From: an uncultured Pelagibacteraceae bacterium
Lineage (GTDB): Bacteria > Pseudomonadota > Alphaproteobacteria > Pelagibacterales > Pelagibacteraceae
Assembly: GCA_902524995.1 (NCBI GenBank)
Contig: CABZFJ010000001.1
Location: 186,001-250,000 of the forward strand
Direction of reading: 5' to 3'
Length of the DNA: 64,000 nucleotides
Shown here: piece after piece, positions 44,930-53,398 of the stretch
Layout: the number at the start of each line of letters is the position of its first letter
How positions within the stretch are numbered: position 1 is the first letter of the stretch
Notes under the pieces: model-generated
Databases searched by the model: none
What the model was told of the DNA's origin: nothing
The model's input: only the letters and a program-made list of their open reading frames with translations
Position numbers and translations under genes: made by a program

Positions 44930-45265
44930 CTATAGTTTTTTCCAATTTGTTTTTTTTAGAAGTATTTCTAAATTATGAGCATTATTTAAAATTTTACCAT
45001 TTCTATCAGTTATTAAATACTTCAAATTCTTATTAGAAGGTTTAAAATTTTTACTGATGTTGTAGATAGCTTTTTCTGCTGCATTTTTAAAAATACTAAA
45101 ACTTACTCTTTTACTTGATATTGACAGGCCATAGTCTTTCCAAGATCCTTCAGATACCATTTTAGCATATAGGTCTAATATAATTTTTAGTTCTTTTTTT
45201 TCAAAAAAATACCTTTGGTTTTGTTCTTTATTTGAATTATTTATTACTAATTTTAAATTACTCAT
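44930..45265 (-). CDS. DUF2794 family protein
   Basis: 111 residues, no membrane segment. The core FFEKKELKIILDLYAKMVSEGSWKDYGLSISSKRVSFSIFKNAAEKAIYNI matches the alphaproteobacterial DUF2794 family as I recall it. Function unknown. Its start overlaps the end of yciB by 8 bases. Confidence 0.75.
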   Translation of the reverse strand: MSNLKLVINNSNKEQNQRYFFEKKELKIILDLYAKMVSEGSWKDYGLSISSKRVSFSIFKNAAEKAIYNISKNFKPSNKNLKYLITDRNGKILNNAHNLEILLKKTNWKKL

Positions 45266-45809
45266 TTAATTTGTATTTATTAATCAACCCAACTTGTGAT
45301 GCTGTAAAAATGAATGTAATTGGTAACATTCCCCAAACTTTAAAGTTAACCCAAAATTCTTCTGTTTGAGTTCTCCAAACAATTTCATTTAATATAGCTA
45401 AAAAAATAAAAAAATAAGTCCATCTATTATTCAAAATTTTCCAACCTTCGTCAGACATTGGTAGTGTTTTTCCTAGTATTAATTTTAACACTGGTTCATT
45501 GGTGAAGTATTTTCCAAAAAATAAAGCTAAGGCAAATAAAATATTTATAATAGTGGGTTTCATATAAATAAAAATCGGATTATCAAAATAAATTGTTAAA
45601 CCTCCAAACAGTGTAATTAAAATTCCTCCTAACAAAGGAACCATTGGAACTTTTTTTTCCAGTATCCAAACCAAAAAAACAGAAATTATTGTTGCAACAA
45701 TTAGAGGTGGTATTGCAACTTTTAAATTTTTATCACTGTTGTAATAAAAGAAGAAAAAAATAGCTAAAGGCCCAACGTCTGTAATGAATTTAAGAAGTGA
45801 TTTATTCAC
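45258..45809 (-). CDS. yciB: inner membrane septation protein A (YciB/IspZ)
   Basis: 183 residues with about five or six helices. Family segments: LKFITDVGPLAIFFFFYYNS at the N-terminus, GGLTIYFDNPIFIYMKPTIINILFA, and the central NRWTYFFIFLAILNEIVWRTQTEEFWVNFKVWG. YciB proteins interact with the division and elongation machinery. DUF2794 follows with overlap. Confidence 0.93.
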   Translation of the reverse strand: MNKSLLKFITDVGPLAIFFFFYYNSDKNLKVAIPPLIVATIISVFLVWILEKKVPMVPLLGGILITLFGGLTIYFDNPIFIYMKPTIINILFALALFFGKYFTNEPVLKLILGKTLPMSDEGWKILNNRWTYFFIFLAILNEIVWRTQTEEFWVNFKVWGMLPITFIFTASQVGLINKYKLNE

Positions 45810-45887
45810 TGCTACATATTAACAGATTAATAAAACATTTATATTTTTTTTATTGATTTTTTTCATCAAATATCCATATTTAATATC

Positions 45888-46208
45888 GTGAGTACTCAAA
45901 AAGCTAAATTTTCTATTGGAGATGTAGTTAAACATAGACACTTCGATTTTAGAGGTGTGATTTACGATGTTGACTTTGAATTTAATAACTCAGAGGAGTG
46001 GTATCAATCAATTCCTAAAAATGTGAGACCTAGAAAGGATCAGCCATTTTATCATTTACTAGCAGAGAATGACGAAATTACTTACGAGGCTTATGTGTCT
46101 GAGCAAAATCTATTATTCGATGACTCTGAAGAACCTATCAAACACCCTCTAATTAATGAAATTTTTTCAGGTAAGCGTGGATCAAGCTACTTCAAGCCTT
46201 CAAATTAA
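45888..46208 (+). CDS. hspQ: heat shock protein HspQ (YccV family)
   Basis: 106 residues, GTG start. FSIGDVVKHRHFDFRGVIYDVDFEF and QPFYHLLAENDEITYEAYVSEQNL are the hallmarks of the hemimethylated-DNA-binding YccV/HspQ family. In E. coli HspQ tunes DnaA stability and Lon activity. Divergent from yciB across 78 bases. Confidence 0.93.
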   Translation: MSTQKAKFSIGDVVKHRHFDFRGVIYDVDFEFNNSEEWYQSIPKNVRPRKDQPFYHLLAENDEITYEAYVSEQNLLFDDSEEPIKHPLINEIFSGKRGSSYFKPSN

Positions 46209-46375
46209 CTAATAGCCAATATTTAAACACAATTGTCCCAAATCTCTGTCATATCTGTTTGTTATAAAATATTTAATTCTGATCAAGAGTACTATTTTTC
46301 CTCTATCTCCCTTTGTATTCTTGGTCAGAAAATTTTGAACAATTTTAATCTAAAATTTATGTGTTATAAAAAATT
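46209..46375. other. longest intergenic stretch in the window
   Basis: 167 AT-rich bases between hspQ and ccmC. It presumably holds the ccm promoter; a TTGAAC at 46335-46340 could be a -35 box but no well-spaced -10 was found. No hairpin terminator, RNA gene or reading frame of note is visible. Confidence 0.4.
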
Positions 46376-47083
46376 ATGATTAATTATTTCAATCCAAATA
46401 ATACTTTAAAGATAATTAATAAAATACAAAAGTATGTATTTGCGTTATTTATAATTGTATTGTTACTTGGATTAGTTGAAGCTTTAGTTCTTTCTCCTGA
46501 GGATTATAAGCAGAGTGACTCAGTTAGAATTATGTATGTTCATGTTCCATCGGCTTGGATATCACTAGGAATATTTTCAGTTATTTCCTTTCTTTCTTTT
46601 GGAGTTTTTGTTTTTAAAAATAAAAATTTTTCTTTAATAACTAAAAGTTTAGCACCTTCTGGTTTTGTTTTTAGCATAATTGCTTTAGTTACAGGATCAA
46701 TTTGGGGAAAACCAACTTGGGGAACTTGGTGGGCTTGGGATGCAAGAATTACTTCAATGCTCTTACTTTCAATTTTTTATTTGTTGTTTATTACTTCTTG
46801 GAAGATTGTGACAGATACTAGTAAAGCAGAAAAAATTAGCTCAATAGTAGCCATTATTGGTCTTATAAATATTCCAGTTATAAAATTCTCAGTGGAATGG
46901 TGGAATACTTTACACCAACCTGCTTCAGTAAAAATCTTGGAAGAAACAACAATTCATTCTTCAATGTTGACACCATTAGCTATAATGACTGCGGCATTTG
47001 CTCTATTTTCACTTTTGATATTTTTAATGAAATATAATACAGAACTGTTAAAAATTAAAAACAAAGGTCTTAATAGATTATGA
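46376..47083 (+). CDS. ccmC: cytochrome c maturation heme handling protein CcmC
   Basis: 235 residues, six membrane helices, with the heme-handling WWD motif: WGKPTWGTWWAWDARITSMLLL (about residues 113-133), flanked by His in MYVHVPSAWISLG and WWNTLHQPAS. CcmC presents heme to CcmE on the periplasmic face. Overlaps ccmD by 4 bases. ccmA and ccmB are not adjacent and should be elsewhere. Confidence 0.96.
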   Translation: MINYFNPNNTLKIINKIQKYVFALFIIVLLLGLVEALVLSPEDYKQSDSVRIMYVHVPSAWISLGIFSVISFLSFGVFVFKNKNFSLITKSLAPSGFVFSIIALVTGSIWGKPTWGTWWAWDARITSMLLLSIFYLLFITSWKIVTDTSKAEKISSIVAIIGLINIPVIKFSVEWWNTLHQPASVKILEETTIHSSMLTPLAIMTAAFALFSLLIFLMKYNTELLKIKNKGLNRL

Positions 47084-47313
47084 TTGGTGAACTACTAAAT
47101 ATGAATGGATACGGTGTATATGTTTGGTCATCATTTATATTTACTCTATTTTCTTTTAGTTTCTTGTACGTGGTAGTAAAATTAAATTTAATTAAAGAGA
47201 AAAAGAAATTTGAGAAAAATTATAAATCACTAGATGAAAAGAAACTTGCATCAGTAGCTAAGCAAAAAACGTACAGAGAGATATTAGCAAACACTTCTAC
47301 ATTTAAAGTTTAA
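47080..47313 (+). CDS. ccmD: heme exporter small protein CcmD
   Basis: 77 residues from ATG at 47080 overlapping ccmC (ATGA); a start at the ATG at 47101 ([12 protein letters not shown]) would also fit the family's usual N-terminus. One membrane helix with [23 protein letters not shown] and a basic cytoplasmic tail, as in CcmD, which helps release holo-CcmE from the CcmABC complex. Confidence 0.88.
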   Translation: MIGELLNMNGYGVYVWSSFIFTLFSFSFLYVVVKLNLIKEKKKFEKNYKSLDEKKLASVAKQKTYREILANTSTFKV

Positions 47314-47324
47314 CTAAAATTCAC

Positions 47325-47747
47325 ATGTACGGAAAAAAAGTTAAATTTAGAGCCCTTTTTATTTTTTTAATTTTAATTTCATTAACTCTTACGATTTTTT
47401 TGATAGTCAAATCTCTTGAGGAAAACGTAGTATATTTTAAGTCTCCAACAGACATAAAAAACCTTAATGAAATCCAAAATGTTCAAAAAATTAGAGTTGG
47501 CGGAATGGTGAAAAAAAATTCTATTAAAATAAATGATAAAGAAATTTTTTTTGTAATTACGGATTTCAAAAATGAACTATTAGTCAACTTTAATGGATCT
47601 GTGCCTAATTTGTTTGAAGAAGGCAAGGGTGTAGTTGCTGAAGGTTTTTTAAAGGATAAAAGTTTTCTAAATGCTGACAAGATTTTAGCAAAACATGACG
47701 AAAATTATATGCCTCCTGAAGTTAGTGAAGCTATGAAAAACAATTAA
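47325..47747 (+). CDS. ccmE: cytochrome c maturation heme chaperone CcmE
   Basis: 140 residues: one N-terminal membrane anchor then a periplasmic OB-fold domain. VRVGG-type segment [32 protein letters not shown], and the covalent heme His in [13 protein letters not shown] near residue 127. Carries heme from CcmC to the CcmF/H lyase. Confidence 0.96.
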   Translation: MYGKKVKFRALFIFLILISLTLTIFLIVKSLEENVVYFKSPTDIKNLNEIQNVQKIRVGGMVKKNSIKINDKEIFFVITDFKNELLVNFNGSVPNLFEEGKGVVAEGFLKDKSFLNADKILAKHDENYMPPEVSEAMKNN

Positions 47748-47752
47748 TTTGT

Positions 47753-49633
47753 ATGTCTTATTATTTAGGAAATTATTCTTTATATATTGCTTTAATTGCA
47801 TCTGTTTATTTAATTTTTAAGTCATACTTGGATGCAAATTCAGAAAATAAATATTTAGATAAAAACTTTATTTTAATTACTTCAATACAAACTATAATGA
47901 TCATTGTAAGTTTTTTTAGTCTAGTTGCAGCTTTTGTAATTTCAGATTTTAGTAATGAAACTGTTTTTAACAATTCTCATACTTTAAAACCTCTATTTTA
48001 TAAAGTTTCAGGTACATGGGGAAATCATGAGGGAAGTTTATTATTATGGTTATTAGTTCTTTCAATTTTTCTATTTATTTTTTTATTAAATTCAAGATCA
48101 CAAGATACTAAATACAAACTTCTAACGATACTATTTCAACAAATTATTATTTCAGGTTTTCTAGTTTTTATTTTGTTAACCTCCAACCCATTCAAAACGC
48201 TTTATCCAATTCCTAGCGAGGGATTAGGTTTGAACCCTATTTTACAAGACCCTGCTTTAGCTATTCACCCTCCAATTTTATATTTAGGTTATGTAGGAAC
48301 ATCTATTATCTTTTCAGCTTCACTTGCCTCAATGATTAGTGGAAATATTGGAGAAAAGTGGGCAAGACATATTAAAAAATGGGTTTTGGTATCTTGGGTA
48401 TTTTTAACAATCGGTATTTTGCTAGGATCTATATGGGCATATTATGAGCTGGGCTGGGGAGGTTTTTGGTTTTGGGATCCTGTAGAAAATGTTTCATTAA
48501 TGCCATGGTTTTGCTTAACAGCACTCCTCCATACTGTAATTGTATTGCAGAAAAGAAATTCGTTTAAAGAGTGGACTATTATTTTATCAATTACAACTTT
48601 TTCACTGAGTATGAGTGGTACTTTTCTTGTTAGGTCTGGAATTTTAAATTCAATTCACACTTTTGCAAACGATCCATCAAGAGGGTTATATATATTAACT
48701 TTTCTCTTTATACTAATATTGATGTCTATATTAATTTTCTTTTTTAATCAGAATAAAATATCAAACACAGCCAAAGAGAATTTTATTTTAAGTAAAGAGA
48801 CTGCAATATTAGTCAATAACTGGTTTATGATGTTTTTTTTATCTGTTGTTCTTGTTGGTACAATTTATCCAATTTTTCTTGAAGTTTTAAATGGTTCAAA
48901 AATTTCTGTTGGTCCACCTTTTTATCATAATCTTTTAATACCTTTCTTAATCCCTTTTTTAATATTCATGAGTTTTGGCCCAAGTTTGAAATGGATTAAA
49001 GATAAATTAAAAAAGTTTAACTATAATATTTTAATTATATTTTTAGTTTCACTACTTATTTCATATGTCATTTTAAAAAAAACAGAGAATTCATTTTTGT
49101 TATCTATTCCTCTGATAGTTTTGAGCATCTATCTTTTATTAGTAACAATTAAGGATTTTTTTGTTAGTAAATCCTCGATTAGCCAAAAAATTTCACATTT
49201 TGGTTTTAGTTTATTAATCACTAGTATCTTATTGAATGGCCTTTTTTCTAATGAATTCAATTCAAATATGAAAGTAGGAGATGAAAGAATATTCAATGAA
49301 AAAGTTGTAAAATTAAAAGAAGTTAATGTTACAGATGTGAACAATTATAAATCTCTTAAAGCTAGTTTTGAAGTTACAAATAAAAATTCCTCTTTTGCTT
49401 TATACCCAGAAGTTAGGATTTACCAACAGCCTTTAACTATTACGAGTGAAGCAGATATTAAGACAACATTATTTTCAGATAATTTTTTAGTATTTAATAT
49501 TCTAAAAGACGATGGTTATTATAACGTAAGATATCAATATAAACCCTTAATGATTTGGATATGGATCTCAACTATATTTATTAGTTTTGGTGGTTTATTA
49601 AGTGTTATTAGAAAAAATGAGCAAAAATATTAA
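47753..49633 (+). CDS. ccmF: cytochrome c heme lyase subunit CcmF
   Basis: 626 residues, about 14-15 helices. Conserved segments: SGTWGNHEGSLLLWLLVLS, LQDPALAIHPPILYLGYVG, and the WWD domain ELGWGGFWFWDPVENVSLMPWF, then TALLHT and FLVRSGILNSIHTFA with heme-ligand His. Central part of the system I lyase attaching heme to apocytochromes c. It overlaps ccmG. Confidence 0.96.
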   Translation: MSYYLGNYSLYIALIASVYLIFKSYLDANSENKYLDKNFILITSIQTIMIIVSFFSLVAAFVISDFSNETVFNNSHTLKPLFYKVSGTWGNHEGSLLLWLLVLSIFLFIFLLNSRSQDTKYKLLTILFQQIIISGFLVFILLTSNPFKTLYPIPSEGLGLNPILQDPALAIHPPILYLGYVGTSIIFSASLASMISGNIGEKWARHIKKWVLVSWVFLTIGILLGSIWAYYELGWGGFWFWDPVENVSLMPWFCLTALLHTVIVLQKRNSFKEWTIILSITTFSLSMSGTFLVRSGILNSIHTFANDPSRGLYILTFLFILILMSILIFFFNQNKISNTAKENFILSKETAILVNNWFMMFFLSVVLVGTIYPIFLEVLNGSKISVGPPFYHNLLIPFLIPFLIFMSFGPSLKWIKDKLKKFNYNILIIFLVSLLISYVILKKTENSFLLSIPLIVLSIYLLLVTIKDFFVSKSSISQKISHFGFSLLITSILLNGLFSNEFNSNMKVGDERIFNEKVVKLKEVNVTDVNNYKSLKASFEVTNKNSSFALYPEVRIYQQPLTITSEADIKTTLFSDNFLVFNILKDDGYYNVRYQYKPLMIWIWISTIFISFGGLLSVIRKNEQKY

Positions 49634-50147
49634 ATATTTAGGATTACTAATAACTTTAATAATAATTTTTATAATCTTGCTCAAGGGATTGAACGTATCT
49701 AAAAATTACTCAAACGAGAAATTAAAAAGTAAAATAGATTTTTCACTTAATGCAAAAAAACTATTTTCTGATGAAATAATTAATATTTCAGACTTATTTG
49801 ATAAAAATATTCCTACAGTAGTAAATATTTGGGCATCTTGGTGTGCACCATGTAGAGAAGAGCATCAGTTTTTAATGAAATTAAAAGATATGAACATAAA
49901 TATAATTGGAATTAATTATAAAGACAGTCCGAAAAATGCAAAAAATTTTTTAAGCTTACTGGGAAATCCTTATTCAGAAGTTATTACCGATAATGATGGA
50001 ACAAAATCAATAGAATTTGGAGCCATTGGTGTTCCTGAAACTTTTATTATAATTGGTAAAACAAATGAGATAATAAAAAAGTATATTGGTCCATTGACGA
50101 GCGAAAATTTAATAGAAATAAAAAAATTATTAAAAAAAAATGCTTAA
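49617..50147 (+). CDS. ccmG: thiol:disulfide interchange protein CcmG/DsbE
   Basis: Membrane-anchored thioredoxin-like protein that keeps apocytochrome Cys reduced. The ORF track starts at a GTG (49602), but the ATG at 49617 gives MSKNIKYLGLLITLIIIFIIL as a clean anchor, and overlaps ccmF by 17 bases. Active site VVNIWASWCAPCREEHQFL and the cis-Pro loop FGAIGVPETFII are intact (176 residues). Confidence 0.94.
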   Translation: MSKNIKYLGLLITLIIIFIILLKGLNVSKNYSNEKLKSKIDFSLNAKKLFSDEIINISDLFDKNIPTVVNIWASWCAPCREEHQFLMKLKDMNINIIGINYKDSPKNAKNFLSLLGNPYSEVITDNDGTKSIEFGAIGVPETFIIIGKTNEIIKKYIGPLTSENLIEIKKLLKKNA

Positions 50148-50499
50148 AATTATAAAATTAATATTACTGCTATATTTTAGTTTTAATTTTTCCTATGCTA
50201 ATGAAATGAATACTAAAGTAGATCAAATTACAAAAAACTTAAGGTGTTTGATATGCCAAGGTCAATCTGTTTACGACTCTCAGTCTGATTTTGCTATAAG
50301 TATGAAGCTTGTTGTAAAAAATAAGATTGATGAAGGTAAAGAAGAAGAAGAAATATATGATTATTTAAAAAATAAATATGGAGAATGGATTGTTTATGAA
50401 CCAGAATTAAACCAAAATACATTTTTACTCTGGTCAATACCTTTGATTTTATTCGCTTTTGGCGGCCTTTTAATTATTAGAAAAGTATCTATAAAGTAA
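50140..50499 (+). CDS. ccmH: cytochrome c maturation protein CcmH (CcmL/CycL)
   Basis: 119 residues: signal peptide, the redox motif LRCLICQGQSVYDSQSDFA near residue 35, and one C-terminal membrane helix (FLLWSIPLILFAFGGLLII). Works with CcmG and CcmF on apocytochrome thiols. It lacks the fused TPR part (CcmI), which is not adjacent. Confidence 0.95.
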   Translation: MLKIIKLILLLYFSFNFSYANEMNTKVDQITKNLRCLICQGQSVYDSQSDFAISMKLVVKNKIDEGKEEEEIYDYLKNKYGEWIVYEPELNQNTFLLWSIPLILFAFGGLLIIRKVSIK

Positions 50500-50513
50500 T
50501 AAGGATTTTTAAT

Positions 50514-50999
50514 ATGAAGATTTTAATTAAAACTTTAATTATTTCATTTCTTACTGTCCCATTTTCTAATGCAGAAAATAAATGGAGTTTTTACACTGGC
50601 ATGTTCGATTTCAGCGATGATGGTAAGAGAGCAAATCTTTTCGGCGCCGAATATATAAATTTTAATTCAAGCAAAGATATTTTCTTAGGAAATGTTCAAC
50701 CTGTAACAGGCGCAATGATAACGGCTGATGATGCAATATATATTTATACAGGTTATCAATTAAATCAAAAATCTAATTCAACTACTTTTTATCCTAGTTT
50801 TGCAATTGGATATTATGACGAAGGAGATGGCAAGGACTTAGGTCACGAAATTGAATTTAAGACACAAATACAGATATTATTTGATATTTCATCCAATTCT
50901 GAATTAGGGATTTCTTATAATCATATTTCTAATGCAAGTTTAGGAAGCAAAAATCCTGGGGCAAATAGTTATATGTTTAATTTCACGAAAAAATTTTAA
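50514..50999 (+). CDS. PagL-like outer-membrane lipid A 3-O-deacylase
   Basis: 161 residues with a signal peptide (cleavage near NAEN) and an 8-strand beta-barrel style ending in Phe (NFTKKF). The PagL signature is clear: GISYNHISNASLGSKNPGANSYMF, including the His-x-Ser pair, and the acidic EGDGKDLGHEIEFKTQIQI strand. Would trim lipid A acyl chains at the cell surface. Follows ccmH by 14 bases and precedes the lldD-like pair by 8, so it may be cotranscribed with either. Confidence 0.82.
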   Translation: MKILIKTLIISFLTVPFSNAENKWSFYTGMFDFSDDGKRANLFGAEYINFNSSKDIFLGNVQPVTGAMITADDAIYIYTGYQLNQKSNSTTFYPSFAIGYYDEGDGKDLGHEIEFKTQIQILFDISSNSELGISYNHISNASLGSKNPGANSYMFNFTKKF

Positions 51000-51007
51000 C
51001 TTAAGAC

Positions 51008-52162
51008 ATGAGATTAAAAAATTGTCATAACTTTTATGACTTTAGAAAACTGGCAAAACAAAAGCTTCCATCTCCAATATTTCATTATATTGATGGGGCT
51101 GCAGATGATGAAATAACTTATGCAAGAAATAGCAGTGCATTTAATGACGTTGACTTAGTTCCAAATGTCTTAAGAGGTGTTGAAAATGTGGATTTGTCGA
51201 CAACTATTTTTGGAAAAAAACTAGATTTACCTTTTTATTGTTCTCCAACAGCTCTGCAAAGGTTATTCCACTACGAAGGAGAAAGAGCGGTTGGAAAAGC
51301 TGCACAAAAGTTTAATACTATGTTTGGAGTTTCAGCATTAGCTACCGTAAGTGTTGAAGAGATATCATCTTTGATTGATACCCCAAAAATGTTTCAATTT
51401 TATTTTCATAAAGATAGAGGCTTGAATGATTCATGCTTAGAGAGAGCAAAAGCTGCAAAATTTGACGTAATGGCCCTTACTGTTGACACTATTACTGGCG
51501 GAAACAGAGAAAGAGATTTGAGAACTGGCTTTACTTCGCCTCCAAAACTAACATTATCTAGTCTATATAGCTTTGCTACAAAACCTATGTGGGGAATAAA
51601 TTATTTAACTAAAGGAAAATTTGAATTACCTCATTTACAAGATTTTGTGAAAGAGGGAACAGATACAAATACTTCGATTGGGCAATATTTTTCTACTATG
51701 CTGGATCAATCTATGAACTGGGATGATGCTGAGAAATTATGTTCACAGTGGGGAGGCCATTTTGCCCTCAAAGGTGTGATGAGTGTTGAAGATGCTAAAA
51801 GAGCAGTAGATATTGGATGTACTGGAATAATGGTTTCAAATCATGGAGGAAGACAGTTAGATGGTTCAAGATCCCCTTTTGATCAATTAGCAGAAATTGT
51901 GGATGCTGTTGGAGACAAATTAGATGTAATTTGTGAAGGAGGGTTTCAAAGAGGAACTCATATGCTTAAAGCTTTATCTATGGGTGCTAAAGCATGTGCA
52001 GGTGGAAGGTTGTATCTTTATGCTTTAGCGGCTGCAGGCCAGGATGGAGTGGAGAGAGCACTTAATCTGTATAAAACTGAATTAGTGAGAGATATGAAAT
52101 TAATGGGTTGCACAAAGATTAGCGATCTGAATAGAAATAATTTAAGATTCCGAAATGTATGA
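51008..52162 (+). CDS. FMN-dependent 2-hydroxy-acid dehydrogenase (LldD-like), copy 1, altered phosphate site
   Basis: 384 residues of the lactate/glycolate oxidase family. Conserved: FHYIDGAADDEITYARN, YCSPTALQ, ALTVDTITGGNRERDLRTGF, ALKGVMSVEDAKRA and the catalytic-His segment SNHGGRQLDGSRSPFDQL. At the FMN-phosphate site, where the family has DGGxRRG, it reads CEGGFQRGTH, and GRPFLY is GRLYLY. It overlaps the second copy by 4 bases. Oxidation of L-lactate or a similar 2-hydroxy acid is likely, passing electrons to the respiratory chain; the site changes leave activity of this copy less certain. Confidence 0.9.
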   Translation: MRLKNCHNFYDFRKLAKQKLPSPIFHYIDGAADDEITYARNSSAFNDVDLVPNVLRGVENVDLSTTIFGKKLDLPFYCSPTALQRLFHYEGERAVGKAAQKFNTMFGVSALATVSVEEISSLIDTPKMFQFYFHKDRGLNDSCLERAKAAKFDVMALTVDTITGGNRERDLRTGFTSPPKLTLSSLYSFATKPMWGINYLTKGKFELPHLQDFVKEGTDTNTSIGQYFSTMLDQSMNWDDAEKLCSQWGGHFALKGVMSVEDAKRAVDIGCTGIMVSNHGGRQLDGSRSPFDQLAEIVDAVGDKLDVICEGGFQRGTHMLKALSMGAKACAGGRLYLYALAAAGQDGVERALNLYKTELVRDMKLMGCTKISDLNRNNLRFRNV

Positions 52163-53310
52163 GTTTAAAGAATTGTTACAACTTTGAGGATTTTAGAAAA
52201 TTAGCAAAAAAAAGATTACCGTCCCCGATTTTTCATTACATTGATGGAGGTGCGGATGATGAAACCACTTTAAAAAGAAACACAAATTCTTTTGATGATT
52301 GTGACTTAGTTCCTAATATTCTAAGAAGTGTTGGAGAGCCAGATTTGTCAACAACAGTTTTTGGTAGAAAAATAGACATGCCAATTTTTCTATCTCCGAC
52401 TGCAATGCAAAGTTTATATCATCCAGATGGAGATAAGGCTTCTGCAAGAGCTGCTGAAAAATTTGGAACGATGTATAGCATGTCTACTATGGCGTCTTTT
52501 TCTATTGAAGAGATTGCAAATATATCAAGTGGTCCGAAATTATTTCAACTTTACATTCATAAAGATAAATCATTTACGGATGATTTAATTGATAGATGTA
52601 AAAGAGCAAATTTTGATGGTTTATGCTTAACAGTTGATACATTAGTTGCTGGAAATAGAGAAAGAGACCATAGAACTGGATTTACAACACCTCCAAAATT
52701 CACCTTAGAAAGCTTAATGAATTTTGCAATTAAGCCTGGATGGTTGTTTAGATATTTTACTAATAAGAAGTTTGAACTTGCGAATATTAAACATAAAACT
52801 GATAAAGGAACTAATATCACCAAGTCTGTAATCGACTATGTTAACGAACAGTATGACCCCAAAATGAATTGGGAGGATGCAGAGTACTGTGTCAAAAAAT
52901 GGGAAGGACCTTTTGCGTTAAAGGGTGTGATGTCAGTTGAAGATGCTAAAAGAGCAGTAGATATTGGATGTACTGCGATCATAATATCAAATCATGGAGG
53001 TAGACAATTGGATGGTTCGAGAACCCCTTTTGATCAACTAAAAGCTATTTCAGATGCAGTAGGTGATAAACTTGAAATAATTTTAGATGGAGGGGTTAGA
53101 AGAGGAACTCACGTATTAAAAGCATTAGCCGCTGGAGCAACAGCTTGTAGTTTTGGTAAAGCATTTTTATTTAGTTTAGGAGCAGGTGGACAGCAAGGAG
53201 TTGAGAGGCTGCTTCAAAATATGCACGATGAAATTAGGCGTAATATGATCCTGATGGGCTGCAAAAATGTAAAAGAGTTAGATAGATCAAAGATTATTTA
53301 CCGAAATTAA
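52159..53310 (+). CDS. FMN-dependent 2-hydroxy-acid dehydrogenase (LldD-like), copy 2
   Basis: 383 residues, paralogue of the gene before it. FHYIDGGADDETTLKRN, LSPTAMQ, CLTVDTLVAGNRERDHRTGF, SNHGGRQLDGSRTPFDQL and the canonical FMN-phosphate segment LDGGVRRGTHVLKAL are all present, so this copy looks fully competent (only GR after it is GK). The start ATGA overlaps the first copy's stop. A 40-base stretch (52936-52975) is identical to copy 1. Likely substrate L-lactate, glycolate or another short 2-hydroxy acid. Confidence 0.93.
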   Translation: MSLKNCYNFEDFRKLAKKRLPSPIFHYIDGGADDETTLKRNTNSFDDCDLVPNILRSVGEPDLSTTVFGRKIDMPIFLSPTAMQSLYHPDGDKASARAAEKFGTMYSMSTMASFSIEEIANISSGPKLFQLYIHKDKSFTDDLIDRCKRANFDGLCLTVDTLVAGNRERDHRTGFTTPPKFTLESLMNFAIKPGWLFRYFTNKKFELANIKHKTDKGTNITKSVIDYVNEQYDPKMNWEDAEYCVKKWEGPFALKGVMSVEDAKRAVDIGCTAIIISNHGGRQLDGSRTPFDQLKAISDAVGDKLEIILDGGVRRGTHVLKALAAGATACSFGKAFLFSLGAGGQQGVERLLQNMHDEIRRNMILMGCKNVKELDRSKIIYRN

Positions 53311-53398
53311 ATTTTAATATAAAAAATATTCATAAATTTTTTCATTTTAAATAAATAGACATGAAGTATGTTTTCAGTTAATTTGTCGACGAAAAATT

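Noticed and set aside
52557-52823. Minus-strand 88-residue ORF inside LldD copy 2
   Set aside because: Antisense shadow of a well-supported enzyme gene.
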